Positions 46,960 through 57,427 of a stretch of DNA of 64,000 nt are shown piece after piece. Source of the DNA: Apostichopus japonicus (Eukaryota > Echinodermata > Holothuroidea > Aspidochirotida > Stichopodidae); contig NC_092580.1 in NCBI RefSeq assembly GCF_037975245.1, positions 12,121,501 through 12,185,500 of the forward strand, given 5' to 3'. Position numbers and translations under genes: made by a program. The notes under the pieces were generated by a model. That model was not told where the DNA came from and did not search any database. It saw only the letters and a list, made by a program, of their open reading frames with translations. Within the stretch, counting starts at the first letter, position 1, and the number at the start of each line of letters is the position of its first letter.

Positions 46960-47218
46960 CTGCAAATATAGGGGGAAATGGAGCTTCAACATTAATGAGG
47001 CAACTGTGCGCATGGAACCGCGAGTGACGCAGAACATCAGTGATCGTAAAATGGAGCTTATGGTGTATGTTGTTGGTTATTGTGATATTGTGGATTATGG
47101 GCTGATGTTATGCTTGGAGCCACGTTCAATATCTTTAATCGTATTTCATACATCTTTCTCTGTCTCTATTTTGTTTGTAACACCCGTAATGTTACGTATG
47201 TAGAAACAAACTACGTAC

Positions 47219-47362
47219 CTGCATCATCAGCGCAAATTCCCCTAGCATCGTGCATGCTTAAGTTGCACCTGCCCATCTCAGTGTCGATGGCTACCATGAG
47301 CTCTGCTCCGGTCATCTGGCCTGTCACGTTGATATAAGCAATGAAGTCTTCCCTGATGTCAA
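47219..47362 (-). pseudogene. hAT gene exon 6
   Basis: It joins exon 5 exactly to give DSNLDIREDFIAYINVTGQM, then MGRCNLSMHDARGICADDA plus one base. This is where canonical members read RGQGYDGASNMSG, so the glycine-rich YDGA motif has diverged. Acceptor ACCACAG, donor GTACGT. Confidence 0.82.
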
Positions 47363-47488
47363 CTGTGGTGAAATGGAGGATAAACTGATACTAGTTATGG
47401 GAATGGACACTACTCTACTCTGCATCAAAATAGCCTTAACTTTTATTTTATTTTTAGATACCCATACTAACCTACATGTTATACTTAC

Positions 47489-47716
47489 GGTTGGAGTCTA
47501 CGATGTGGAGAACGATGGACAGTTGCTCTTTTCGCGACATATCTGCCACTTCATCGATGATTATAGAGAAAAATTTGGCCCCTTGCACCTCCTGCAGAAT
47601 TCCCAACCTCACTTGGTCGCCGCAAATAGAGATGAGCTCATTCGGTATTACACAAGATATCATGCTTGCATTCTTAGCGTGCTTGTCTAAATGTTCTTGA
47701 AGAACATCATCTCCAC
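47489..47716 (-). pseudogene. hAT gene exon 5, DUF4371-like
   Basis: 75 open codons read GDDVLQEHLDKHAKNASMIS, NELISICGDQVRLGIL, AKFFSIIIDEVADMSRKEQL and SIVLHIVDSN. The acidic DE in SIIIDEVAD aligns with the first catalytic acidic segment of hAT transposases. Donor GTAAGT. Confidence 0.9.
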
Positions 47717-47915
47717 CTTCAAAAACATGATGCAGAGAAATATGTTGTTTTACGCAAAGTTGAAGACAATTATGGATTATTTAATGACGGGAACAAATAT
47801 CGGAAGTGAGTCATCTTATATCGACTTTGAATTTTATGTCTGAAGTGAAAAAGTTTGACTGGTGGCGTGGTCCAAAAGCTTGAGTTTGGAACAAGATACA
47901 TCAGCATTCACTTAC

Positions 47916-48152
47916 TCGAGCACGCATCTGGAGAATCTCGTAGAAGTTCCCCATATTGTTTCCTTGATTAAAGCGGTCTGTCCGGCTATCCCGATGGCCT
48001 CTGATCGCTAGGCCTTGTCTCCAAAGCAGCACTTTCCTATCCCTTGCACTGGTCTCTACTGCCTGCCTGTTCTGAGACATCTCCGGTCTGGTGTTCAATC
48101 ATGGAGCGGAAGGAAAGCCACGACTCTTGGCACATACAATGCAATTCATACC
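47916..48152 (-). pseudogene. hAT gene exon 4, frameshifted
   Basis: It begins GYELHCMCQESWLSFRSMIE then HQTGDV in the phase carried from exon 3. It continues in another frame as NRQAVETSARDRKVLLWRQG then LAIRGHRDS and NFYEILQMRAR. The one-base shift lies near 48065-48080. LCxRQGIALRGHRD is a hallmark of this hAT group. Confidence 0.85.
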
Positions 48153-48650
48153 CTACAAAAAATGGAAAATGATATCATGAGTAACCATATGCAATTGGTA
48201 GTTTTGCAGGGAAATTCAAAGTGCAGATATTTATTTAGTTTTCAGAATGATATTCGTTTTGTGCTAAAATAAAGGAGACCAGATATTTGCGTATCTGTTT
48301 AGCCTATAACTTTCCAATTACATCTCCTGTATTGGAATGCATGGACAGACTTGGTAGCAAATGGATTAAGGCTTGCGATTCCTATCAGTCTGGCACCACG
48401 TTTGTTGGGTTATGAGTGCTTTATCTCGATTGCCTTACTCTATCTATGTGAAAATTGGGACTTGCGCTGTATGGTTGCACCTCTTGGGATGTGCATTGAT
48501 CGGGTTTGTGGGTCTTGCAAGCTGTACCTATGACCAGGGGTAATGTATACGCATTCGATAGGATGTGAATTTGCGCTATATAATTATAAACATTATTTTT
48601 ATGAGAGTGAGTGACTCCATCCCTTTCAGTAAGTACATGAAGTCAGTTAC

Positions 48651-49054
48651 CTGCCCCTCTCTTGCTGCTGTCTCTTTGTATACCAAAGAAATGCGCGGTG
48701 AATTTTTCCGTCACTTTCTTCCAGTCCCTGAATGGTCTGGTAACCATAAGCCTGGACGACGATGCGTTACTGCCAGGCCGCGGAAAGAACACACAATATC
48801 TGCAGAAAGCTGCATCCTCTTTGGCACTGTATGCAAGACCCGGGTAGTTCTCCAACCATTCCCATTTGAACCTTCTGTTGCAGGTTCCACTCTGGTGTAG
48901 GGGAAATACATAGGTGGCGCTGGGTGTGGAGATGTTCTTCATTGCTTGGAATTTTGTGTTGTTACCCTTTCCCTTCCAGTTGAAGTTGACGTAATTTGGA
49001 AACAAGTTTTCTTTCGAGACAAAATGAGGTGAAATCTTTATAAAGTCCAAGTCC
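48651..49054 (-). pseudogene. hAT gene exon 3, TTF-type zinc finger
   Basis: 134 open codons read DLDFIKISPHFVSKENLFP, CNRRFKWEWLENYPGLAYSA, FCRYCVFFPRPG and RPFRDWKKVTEKFTAH. This is the TTF/ZMYM-type zinc-finger region found upstream of hAT transposase cores. Acceptor GTGTGCAG, donor GTAACT; the single left-over base fits exon 4. Confidence 0.88.
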
Positions 49055-49349
49055 CTGCACACGCAATCGATACATGCATATTAGAAAATGAAATATGTCA
49101 AAATACGAAAGGATGGGGTAGGTTATGGGATATTAAAACTGTATATACTCATTATTCATAGTAGGCTATAAATGGCTTCTGCTTATTACAAAGTCACAAT
49201 GTAATATAGCATTGCATTTTTAGAAATTATGATATTATTATTATCATTATTATTTTAACGACTTCCCCAATAATTAAAAATAATATGGAAGGGTAATAAC
49301 ACAGAAAACGATTGTATGTTATTGGCACATGATATGCACATTAAGATGT

Positions 49350-49526
49350 TGAACGCGCGCGGAGCGCGCGGCAAAATTTTGGTTATACATTTCGGGTGAG
49401 TCGTTACAGCCACCCAAATCAAATTGGAGAGAGTACAATTTTTATGTAGGAAAAGGGCACATTATTAACCTGAGGAAAAGTGGGGGGCCTGTGCCCCCTG
49501 TGCCCCCCCCGGTTCCACCACCCTTG
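49350..49526 (-). mobile_element. truncated hAT-like MITE fragment
   Basis: The right end GGTTCCACCACCCTTG resembles the GGTTCCTACGCCCTTG end of the 6012/59597 family. A G/C-run region and GAGCGCGCGG precede it. No left end was found. It lies between hAT gene exons 2 and 3. Confidence 0.5.
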
Positions 49527-49561
49527 TTTCAGAATAAGTTTACAGTTTATTGTACCCTTAC

Positions 49562-49848
49562 CAAATACTGAACGAACGCCACTGCATCTCGTCTCAGAAG
49601 GCATGCCTGTTCAGCAGGCGACTGGTTGCCGGTATACTTGTTTATACCCAACTTAGGACACTGAGCAACCATGCATGGAAGAAACAAGAGCCGTCTCCGG
49701 GAACGTCATGCATGATTTTCATGCCAAGAGTGGCTGCATTCTCTTGCAGACGATCTCTCTCACTCTTGGTGCGTTGCTTCTTGTAGGGCAAAAAGTTGAG
49801 AATGCTATAGTTATCACCCCCCTTTTTACGATTCTTCCTTGCGGGCAC
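49562..49848 (-). pseudogene. hAT gene exon 2, OTU-like motif
   Basis: Acceptor TTCTTTCAG. It reads VPARKNRKKGGDNYSILNFL, then ENAATLGMKIMHDVPGDGSC then FFHA. DGSCFFHA is the OTU cysteine-protease active-site block (Asp, Cys). A one-base deletion near 49672-49680 then shifts the frame, and the sequence resumes as CPKLGINKYTGNQ and LLRRDAVAFVQYL, also OTU-like. Donor GTAAGG. The phase to exon 3 does not fit after correction. Confidence 0.65.
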
Positions 49849-51698
49849 CTGAAAGAATTGTGAGATGATATTGTTTGAATAATGAGTTATTGCTCAATAC
49901 GGAGAAAAAATGATTGGCCTCCTTTTCAATATCGAAAAAATGCATACAAAAACACAGCGTTGGGAATGAAAAATGTTGTTCTATCGAATTTGGAATAAAT
50001 ACGGCATCCGATTCAATCGAAGCGAACATGATAGGATGAATGTAGGTTCGAAAGCTGAAAGGAAGAAGGGCCGAAACAGGAGGCAGGCAGGTAACGTTGT
50101 ACTTCGTCGTGCATAGTCCATTCTTTCTCACGTTCACCAATGCCAGTTTGGAAGAGAGGAGGTTTCGGCAGCAGTAATCTGATATATATATTTCATCACC
50201 ACACCGTACCGGCTTTCAGCATTGATGTCATCGTAACAATAGCGCACCTGGTATAACAAACTGTCATAACGACTAACATCGCAATGCGTTCTCGCAATGT
50301 CACTGCGGTCGATGTGTTTCAAAATATTAACCAAGTTTAGGGAAGTTCAGATGATGCAGTATTGCCACTTGCATAATGCTGTAGCTGATCATTTTGTTGT
50401 ATGCTGGTGCCAATTAACTTTGTAGCATTTTTAGCACAACTGTAGTCCATCGAAATGGACAAAATATAGCCTATTACGAAAGAAATATATTACCGTAGCT
50501 GTACAAGTCAATGGGATATTGCAATATGATACATACCGATTTTGGGGAAGCTCCTAACAATTGTATGGCCGCTTTGAAAGATTTTCACCTATTAGAATTT
50601 CAACAAGAGTTCAATGAAATAATATTTTTTCTTTTGAAGGAGGGAGGGTTAAGGAGTTAAACGTGCCCCCCCCCCTTAAATTGACCCTAAATGGCGGGAA
50701 AACCGGGAAATGCATGCTAACTATATTCCCTTAGAATAGAACCTATTACGTACAAGTCGGGAGGAGCGGATTATTTACGCCCACAAGTTTTATAACTCTG
50801 CGGTTTGCCTATATAGGCTGTCCTTCAAAGATTACGACATGTTACTATGACTACCACACATAAACAAACACGGGCCGCACTTCATGAATGAACCTAGAAG
50901 TATATTACTACGCCAGTGACATTTCCACAGATATGTTTATGTATATCACTGAAATGAATATTTGGCTATGTAAATGACATGACTTGAAATATATTTGTTT
51001 TATCAATTCAAATAATATTGTCTTCGCGAAAAACACACATTTCTCTCATTTAATAGTTGACAAAATTTTACAAGAATGACTTGCTCAGTACGATCTACAT
51101 TTTATTTGTGTATAAATATATGAGTAACCAACTACCTAACTTACACACGGCCTTTGGTGCAAATTGTACCGTACAGGCCAGTGTTTCCACTTCCAAGGGA
51201 TTTGCCCGACATTCGGGAAATTGGAACTAATTCGGAACAAGTTTCAAAAAATTACGAAATACTGAGATCAATGAAATTTTCATTAGGACCCTGCCCTAGA
51301 CACATATCGTTTTTTGCGGGCAATTGGTTAGCTAAGTCTTAGTTTGTAATTGTTTAGCATAAGCTATGTGTGGCAATGGGCTTTAAATAGCCTAACGTTA
51401 GTCTAAGTAGGCTAGCCTTTAATGAAAACTGACGGCCAATGGGTTATTTATAGTAACTGTATAGCAATGCGAGCTAGGCGCTTATAACTGGTACGAATAT
51501 GGGCCTACGTCCTTATGCTAGGGCTACAGTGTGGGCCTATTCGATTGCATATGCAAATTCCCACGGAAGCAACCTCAGGAATAATGTGTGTATAATGTAT
51601 CAATGTTGCCATAATGTTGCTTTCACAGTTGCTTTGATAGCTGCATATATCAAATAAAATTGAGTAGGCCTAATACACCAGTGGAGTAAATAACTTAC

Positions 51699-51719
51699 TG
51701 ATCTCTTCTTGGATGCCAT
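51699..51719 (-). pseudogene. hAT gene exon 1 (MASKKRS)
   Basis: ATG at 51717-51719, seven codons, donor GTAAGT in phase 0. It joins in frame to VPARKNRKKGG of the next exon, giving a basic, possibly nuclear-localising, N-terminus. Confidence 0.6.
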
Positions 51720-52453
51720 TGTGTTATAGTTACTAACAGGTGATTCAACCGATGTTCAACGCCTCACGTGTTTTCAAAGTTTCCTGCAGTTTGCTCAAAA
51801 TTACCGTAATATTTCGCGCCCAATGAAATGTAGGCAGTGTGACCACTCCTTGGGACTTTTCCCCAAGATCTTGGAAATTGGTGGTATGTCTTTTCGTGGT
51901 ATGTCTAGGATTTTCATCCCTAGATATCGCTAGATATTGCTAGATATTCATACAGTACAGTGTCTTTGGGATTATTGGGGCCAGATCTTGGGAAATTGCA
52001 AAATCGGGAGTGGTTATACAGCTGCATGTAGGTCAGTGCACGACCTCAAGCCGTCACTAATACACAACCCGATCACTTGTTATCGATGAAGTGGTGTATT
52101 GCCGGATTTTGTCAAGGTCTTGGTATACTACGGGTGAAACTCATTCATTAAGTTTCGTAACTCATCGGGAAGCGATTAGAAGGGTGGGGCGTAGCGTTGG
52201 GGTGTAGGATTGCCGGCGCGCATTTTCATGCAGATGGGAACAATCTCAATTAGTGTTGGGTGCGTCCGCCCCCCCCCCCCCCCATGATACGACCTTGGTT
52301 CCACTACATGATATTCACAGGAGATGTGCTCAATTTATGTGCGTCATGTTCCCTGACGACTCGGCCGAGTTCGAGATCAGCCACAGTTGGTTTCATAGCA
52401 CAATTGTTTAAAGTGTCCATACCCACACACATGTTATGATAGACCATATATAC

Positions 52454-52459
<6 letters not shown>

Positions 52460-52513
<54 letters not shown>

Positions 52514-52627
52514 CTATATATTTATGTGTATATATATATATATACTATACATATAGGTATATGTTGAGACTCAGAGTTTCACGCGTTGAGGCGATCACCA
52601 GACAACTAATATACATATTACATATTA

Positions 52628-52710
<83 letters not shown>

Positions 52711-52800
52711 TAGTTGTCTGGTGATCGCCTCAACGCGTGAAACTCTGAGTCTCAACATATACCTATATGTATAGTATATATATATATATACTATATTGAG
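52460..52800. repeat. hairpin with (TA)n core
   Basis: The arm at about 52530-52615 (contains TTGAGACTCAGAGTTTCACG then CGTTGAGGCGATCACC) is matched by its reverse complement at about 52705-52795. The arms flank about 80 bp of (TA)n, with further TA on the left. The arms are nearly identical, suggesting a recent foldback insertion. Confidence 0.93.
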
Positions 52801-52974
52801 AGAGTAAAATGGAAACGTCAAAAATGGAGTTGTCGTTTTAAGTAGTAGAGTGAGGCGCACCTCCTCACCAAAATCCTCGATCCGTCACTGGCTACCCTGT
52901 GTATATAATTGGGATCATCGCTGTTATTACGTCACTGTTTCTCTTTCTCTTCCCGGTGTCTTTGCATTTTTCTT

Positions 52975-53110
52975 CTACTCCCTCCTTTTTCTCTCTTTCT
53001 TCTTTTCTTTTTTCCTTCCTTCCTCCCTTCCCCTCCTTTTCCTCTCTTTTCTCTCCCTCTTTTTCCCTTTTTTCTTCTTTTTTTTCTCTCCTCTTTTTCT
53101 TAACCGGGGG
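52975..53110. repeat. polypyrimidine (CT-rich) tract
   Basis: About 130 bp consist almost wholly of C and T on the plus strand. The open frames through it are compositional artefacts. It lies just inside the right end of the large hAT element. Confidence 0.9.
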
Positions 53111-53302
53111 CGCGCCCCAACGCCCCCCCCCTGGATACGCGCCTGCATAGTCATCAAGTCAATTGAGCTGGAAATGCTTTTGCTTTCCTTAAAAGTACAT
53201 CAATCATTTAGCCACAGAGGAAAATAACATTCCGACAAAAGCATTACATTTTGATGAGCTTCTATAACTACGGCGAACACTGAGTGCTAATTGAAACATT
53301 CG

Positions 53303-53645
53303 AAATGTATCAAGTTTCAGGGATAAACCAAGGAAACGATTATGAGAGCCTCAGAAGAGATCATAATAGCCTCCTAATGTAATGTTTTAAGAACATCTAC
53401 CACACTGATATCACAGACTGAGACAGCCAGCTGTGATACACTTCCGAGGGTAGAGAAACCGTCAGCCAGTCAAAGAAATGTAACAAGTTTCAGGGATAAA
53501 CCAAGGAGGAGGAATGAGAGCCTTAGAAGAGATCATAATAGCCTCATAAGTAAATCTTTTCAAGAACGTCTACCACACTGACATCACAGACTGAGACGGT
53601 CACACACTTCCGAGGGTAGAGAAACCTTCAGACAGTCAAATAGGT
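53303..53645. repeat. tandem duplication, about 173 bp x 2
   Basis: CAAGTTTCAGGGATAAACCA occurs at 53311 and again at 53484. The following blocks (AGAAGAGATCATAATAGCCT, CTACCACACTGA, CTTCCGAGGGTAGAGAAACC) repeat in the same order with minor differences. Confidence 0.92.
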
Positions 53646-54126
53646 AAACATTCAACCACACTTTGAGATAATAAGTACAAGATTCTCAGATGCAGATTTG
53701 ACTCTGACAGTGTCCAATGATTTTCTCTTCATGTAAGTGTTACATTGCTTGTCACTGGTGTATCCCTTTAAAGTCACATTATGCATTCAATCTCAACGGT
53801 CCAAACAGTTTTACTTCAGTACGGTTGAAGATTAATAATCACTTTTCCCTCAATTTTTTTTCAGCCATTCGCAGAGATCAAGTTCCAAATCAAAGGTGGA
53901 ACCAAACGGAAGGGGGGAACAAACCAAATTAAAATATTTCAAACCAAATCAAAGATCTTTGTAATTGTTTTGGTCGAGATGAAAACAGTAATCGGACGCA
54001 TGCTTTCATCTCGACCGAAACAATAACAGAGAATGAGACAATTTCAGTGATTCACTCCACTGGTCTTACACTTCATTATTTTTCCATTTCATTGGTTAAA
54101 CCCTCCAAAAAGATAATTGTTCCTAC

Positions 54127-54161
54127 CTGCCTCAGGTTCCGGGATTCCAATTGTTACAGCT
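54127..54161 (-). CDS. RPUSD3: RPUSD3-like exon 4, micro-exon
   Basis: A 35-bp exon reads AVTIGIPEPEA, with one base at each side completing L and G codons. It matches human CAVTDGIPAASEG. Acceptor TCTACCTTAG, donor GTAGGA. Its tiny size would hide it from most gene finders, but both phases fit exactly. Confidence 0.85.
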
Positions 54162-55039
54162 CTAAGGTAGAAATAGAAAGACATTACGTGTACTTGTGCA
54201 GAATTTCTCAAAAGTTTCAAGTTTTCTTAATTAATATTAGACAAAGAAGTTAATTCAGAATGATGATATCCCTTGGTGTCATACTTTAAATATTCTTTAA
54301 CTTTTGATACTTCTTATCCCAGTGTTTTGACATAAATATGTACAAAGGAAGAGAATATACTAACACAAGTTACAAATTAAATGGAGAGCATTAGGCAATA
54401 TGTGATAAGGAAGAAACGACAAAGCTTCTTTCCAAACCAAACTCATTGAAAAGTGATCATGACTGGCAAAAGCTTGTAGGTGTAATCTGAGGAGCTGACC
54501 TAGCAGTCTGTTGTGTTAGACTGAGTAGTCCAGCCACTTTAACTGACGAGCCTTCGATGTTTAATGGGTGAGATCCCAAAGGTTCAAAGTGTTGTTTGAC
54601 AGTCTACAACATATCAAAATTAATTTTGTGCTTTTTAAGCAGGAGTTCTTTCTATTGGCAAAGAGTGCCATCTTACATTTCCATGGTGCATGTTAACAAT
54701 TCTCAAGGAGAATTAAATAGTGAGAGATTGTGAGAGGGCATTCTTCATACAAAAATTGTCATTCTCACAGAAACATAACTATTTGCTGTTTAATGGTTGT
54801 TGTGTATAAAGTGATACATTTTCCAAAATGTCTGTTCTGTTACAGAACACTAGCATTTTTTCGTTAGTTTTGTGGCATATTGCAATATTTAGCGTAAGTG
54901 GTAGTCACCCTCAAAATTTGTAAACCTGTGACTCCTGGCAAAACAAGTTGTTAGGTTGTAGTTAATAAGATGAAACCCAATTTTAAATCCAGCCGGATGT
55001 CGCATTCTGTAAAAAAAAATCCTCAAATGCCAAAAAATT

Positions 55040-55160
55040 TAAAATGTTGGATTGTGTTGATTTCCAAACTTTGATACAACAGACAACAGGAGTTCCAGCA
55101 AGATCTTTGGCTGATTCTGGCAAATCTGATATTTGGCCAGATTTGAAATGCCATTTGCTG
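55040..55160. repeat. dispersed repeat, copy 1
   Basis: The order TTTCCAAACT, GGAGTTCCAGCAAGA, TTGGCTGATTCTGGCAAAT recurs at 56035-56115 (GGAATTCCAGCAAGA, TCGGCTGAATCTGGCAAAT). A weaker copy lies near 24070-24115. It is a short dispersed repeat of unknown type. Confidence 0.6.
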
Positions 55161-55338
55161 GGGCATCCCTACTTGTGAAAAAACCATAGAAACTTTTAAT
55201 TTTAAAAGTCTCTTGGGATATTACAATATGGATTTTACAATAATCATCTTTAATTTAAATCTATTTTGTCATGAATTGTAGAGCAAATAAACAAGTGTAT
55301 TAATTAATACTGCAAATCCTGCATACAAAAAAACTTAC

Positions 55339-55446
55339 AGGAATTTCCTTATGATGGAATGGTTTACTCCAGCTATTTGCCAGCTATTCCTCAACTCATT
55401 TAGCTTGTCTATGTCGGTAGCCATAAGAAGAGATCCAGAGCTTTCT
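55339..55446 (-). CDS. RPUSD3: RPUSD3-like exon 3, ESSG motif
   Basis: 108 bp, first completing a lysine codon, read ESSGSLLMATDIDKLNEL and end HSIIRKF plus two bases. ESSGSLLMA sits at RluA motif II (DTSGLLLVA). Acceptor CCCTCTACAG, donor GTAAGT. Confidence 0.9.
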
Positions 55447-57427
55447 CTGTAGAGGGAGAAACAAGAAAAGAATAATTGCTAGCCGAAATAAAATCATTTT
55501 CTTGTTTAAATATGTTTATATATAAAACTTGCTCCGTCAGCCTGAATTAATCGCAATAAATCTAAAGCCATGAACTCAGATTAAAATTTTATATTAAAGT
55601 GTATCTTCATCATGCTGGTTTCCATGTAATCAAATGTAACCCAATTGCCTGGGTATGTTCCCAGTTAATACAATGAATGGAAGAACTCCAAATATAGCAA
55701 CTTTAAATTATTTTTCAAGGGAATGGTTTGCTAGGCAATGATAGACAGAGAATTGAATGAGTTTTTAACTTTCAGAAAATGTTCTAGACAAATTCCGTGT
55801 AACAATTTTCATATTGGCCACAATTCATATATAGAAAATTAAAACTACTGGAGTGGGACATGCATTTTGATGGTGAAAGGATTAGGTCAAGCCACCTTCA
55901 TGAGAAGAAACAAAAACCTGACTAAAATCCCAACTACAAAAGAAACAGCAATGAAAATTAAAGGCTACTTGATATATATGGTCCTATGAGTCATAACAGA
56001 TGAATAAATGTCTCAGAACAAAAAAAATGTGGGATTGTAATAATTTCCAAACTCTGATAAATCTGGCAGGAATTCCAGCAAGACCTTCGGCTGAATCTGG
56101 CAAATTCAGCCAAATGATTTAGTCATGAACTCAAATTTTCTTTTACCATCAAATTTAGATGTTGTGTGAATATGACAGGGTCGGTAACATTCCTTAATAA
56201 TTGTCAATAACTTACAACTTATGTTACCGCCTCTTTAAGAACCTCACAGTTAATTGGTCAAAGACTTTTGTTTAAAGGAGAAATATACCCTAGACTTGTC
56301 TGCTTGGAGAATACCATTTTTCAGTAAGCCCTTTCAAACAGAAGCGACACGAATACTTGAAACATTTCTTTCAACCTTAAAAATAGCCCAAATTGTCACC
56401 CATGGCATTCGCCATGCTTTATTAATTCGAGTTCCCTCTTGTTTCGTAAGTAAGCGAGCCACATCTCAACACATACATTTCCTATGCGCCGTTAATAATA
56501 ACTAAGGCAATATGTAGTCAAATTTTCTTCCAAAACACTTTCCGGGCTCGAGAACTTTGGAAGAAAGAGAACATGGATGCATTTGGACTTGACTGCTATC
56601 AATACGAGAATGAATACACAGTGGAGGAACTGAGACAACGAGACCTAAAGCTTGCTAAACAGATCGCATATGTGGCCGACATTGGCAGTTACTCTATGAT
56701 GACAGTTCTGCTACGGAGGGTCAAGCCTGGTGCTTTTGTACGTTCTCTTTTATCTGGAAATCTATTTTTGAATAACATAATAACGTTTCCCTTCCCTGCT
56801 CCTTCTATCCCTCTCCTGTTTACACAACCAAATGCTTGACACTTTGACATTTTGCACCAACTTCCGAACGATCTCCGAGAGCGAGTGTACCATTCATATG
56901 CAGAGAGGAGAATTGTTTAACTTACCAGTTGGCTCGCTGACTTCATTTTTGAAGCTCCCTTTGTTACATAATGGCCGCCAACACAGTAGGTTTGAAAAAA
57001 TAGTTAGAAAATTCCTAGAATTTCGGGGAAAGGTAGTTTTGACTAGTTATTTCACAGAGGGCTTAAGAATAGTAATCTTTACGATGAAGTCACTGCAAAA
57101 CCCCAGGGTTACATCTCCTTTAATTTTATATTTTTTTAACACATTATTTACTATTCATTTACTATATATTTACTTCCGACTGAATTTGGAGGGGTGTGCT
57201 ATTGGAAAGACTATTCCAAATGGTACTATACATAAAACCATCATTATAAGTAACTTCAATTTAATTGTTAGTGCCAACCAAGTTTAACTACACACATTAA
57301 TCCCTACAGTTTTGGTCATGGTCTCTGCATAAAATCACAGGGCATACTTTAAAAACAAAGACAAACCTATCATCTACATAACAACTTTTGGCATTGACTA
57401 AGAGGAGACAAAGAACATGATACTAAC
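55447..57427 (-). other. RPUSD3-like intron 2
   Basis: A 2-kb intron with a dispersed-repeat copy (56035-56115) and a plus-strand candidate frame at 56573-56745. Otherwise nothing was recognised. Confidence 0.5.
56573..56745 (+). CDS. possible plus-strand coding exon (unidentified)
   Basis: From an ATG at 56573 the frame reads MDAFGLDCYQYENEYTVEEL then RQRDLKLAKQIAYVADIGSY and RRVKPGAF. This is a mixed, coding-like composition with a possible GTACGT donor after about 56738. I do not recognise a family. It lies antisense within RPUSD3 intron 2. The rest of the frame (to 56839) looks non-coding. It could be a retained gene fragment or chance. Confidence 0.22.

Larger units (their letters stand above)
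44797..51719 (-). pseudogene. multi-exon ZMYM1/TTF-type hAT transposase gene with OTU-like exon
   Basis: About twelve minus-strand exons encode, in order: MASKKRS; a basic segment and OTU-like DVPGDGSCFFHA; a TTF-type zinc finger (RRFKWEWLENYPGLAY then FCRYCVFF); RQGLAIRGHRDS; a DUF4371-like segment (AKFFSIIIDEVADMSRKEQL); an RNase-H-like region with CRTRWVERHKAFE; and the hAT dimerisation end (LPITSCKCERSFSSLQRLK). Several junctions are seamless, but frames break at least in exons 2, 4, 9 and 10, and a TGA interrupts exon 10. So the copy is probably dead, or the assembly has many indels. The exon-intron style resembles ZMYM1-like genes of invertebrates (from memory). Confidence 0.85.
44273..53145 (-). 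mobile_element. 8.9-kb hAT-like transposon in RPUSD3 intron 4
   Basis: The ends CAGGCGCGTATCCAGG (44273-44288) and CCTGGATACGCGCCTG (53130-53145) are perfect 16-bp inverted repeats. The immediate flanks share CATAG (44268-44272 and 53146-53150), a possible 5-bp target duplication. The 8-bp flanks do not match. Between the ends lies a minus-strand hAT transposase gene, 44797-51719, which is what a hAT element should carry. The left subterminal block (CTATCTAAGCGGAGCCCCAC and GTTGGCGCGGAGCG) recurs in the MITE at 30994. Secondary insertions include a hairpin at 52530-52795 and a MITE fragment at 49350-49526. The alternative is two unrelated element ends facing each other by chance. Confidence 0.7.

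Noticed and set aside
48565-48911. Plus-strand and second minus-strand frames over the zinc-finger exon
   Set aside because: They are other-frame shadows of the hAT gene exon 3.
52471-52860. Open frames of about 80 residues on both strands
   Set aside because: Both come from the TA-rich hairpin. The same peptide appears on both strands because the arms are inverted copies.
44273-53153. Exact 8-bp target duplication for the large hAT
   Set aside because: The 8-bp flanks are CTACATAG and CATAGTCA, which differ. Only CATAG adjoining both ends is shared, so 5 bp is reported.
52850-53227. 125-residue frame rich in F, S, L and P and overlapping frames
   Set aside because: They are produced by a polypyrimidine tract, and each frame gives a low-complexity peptide.
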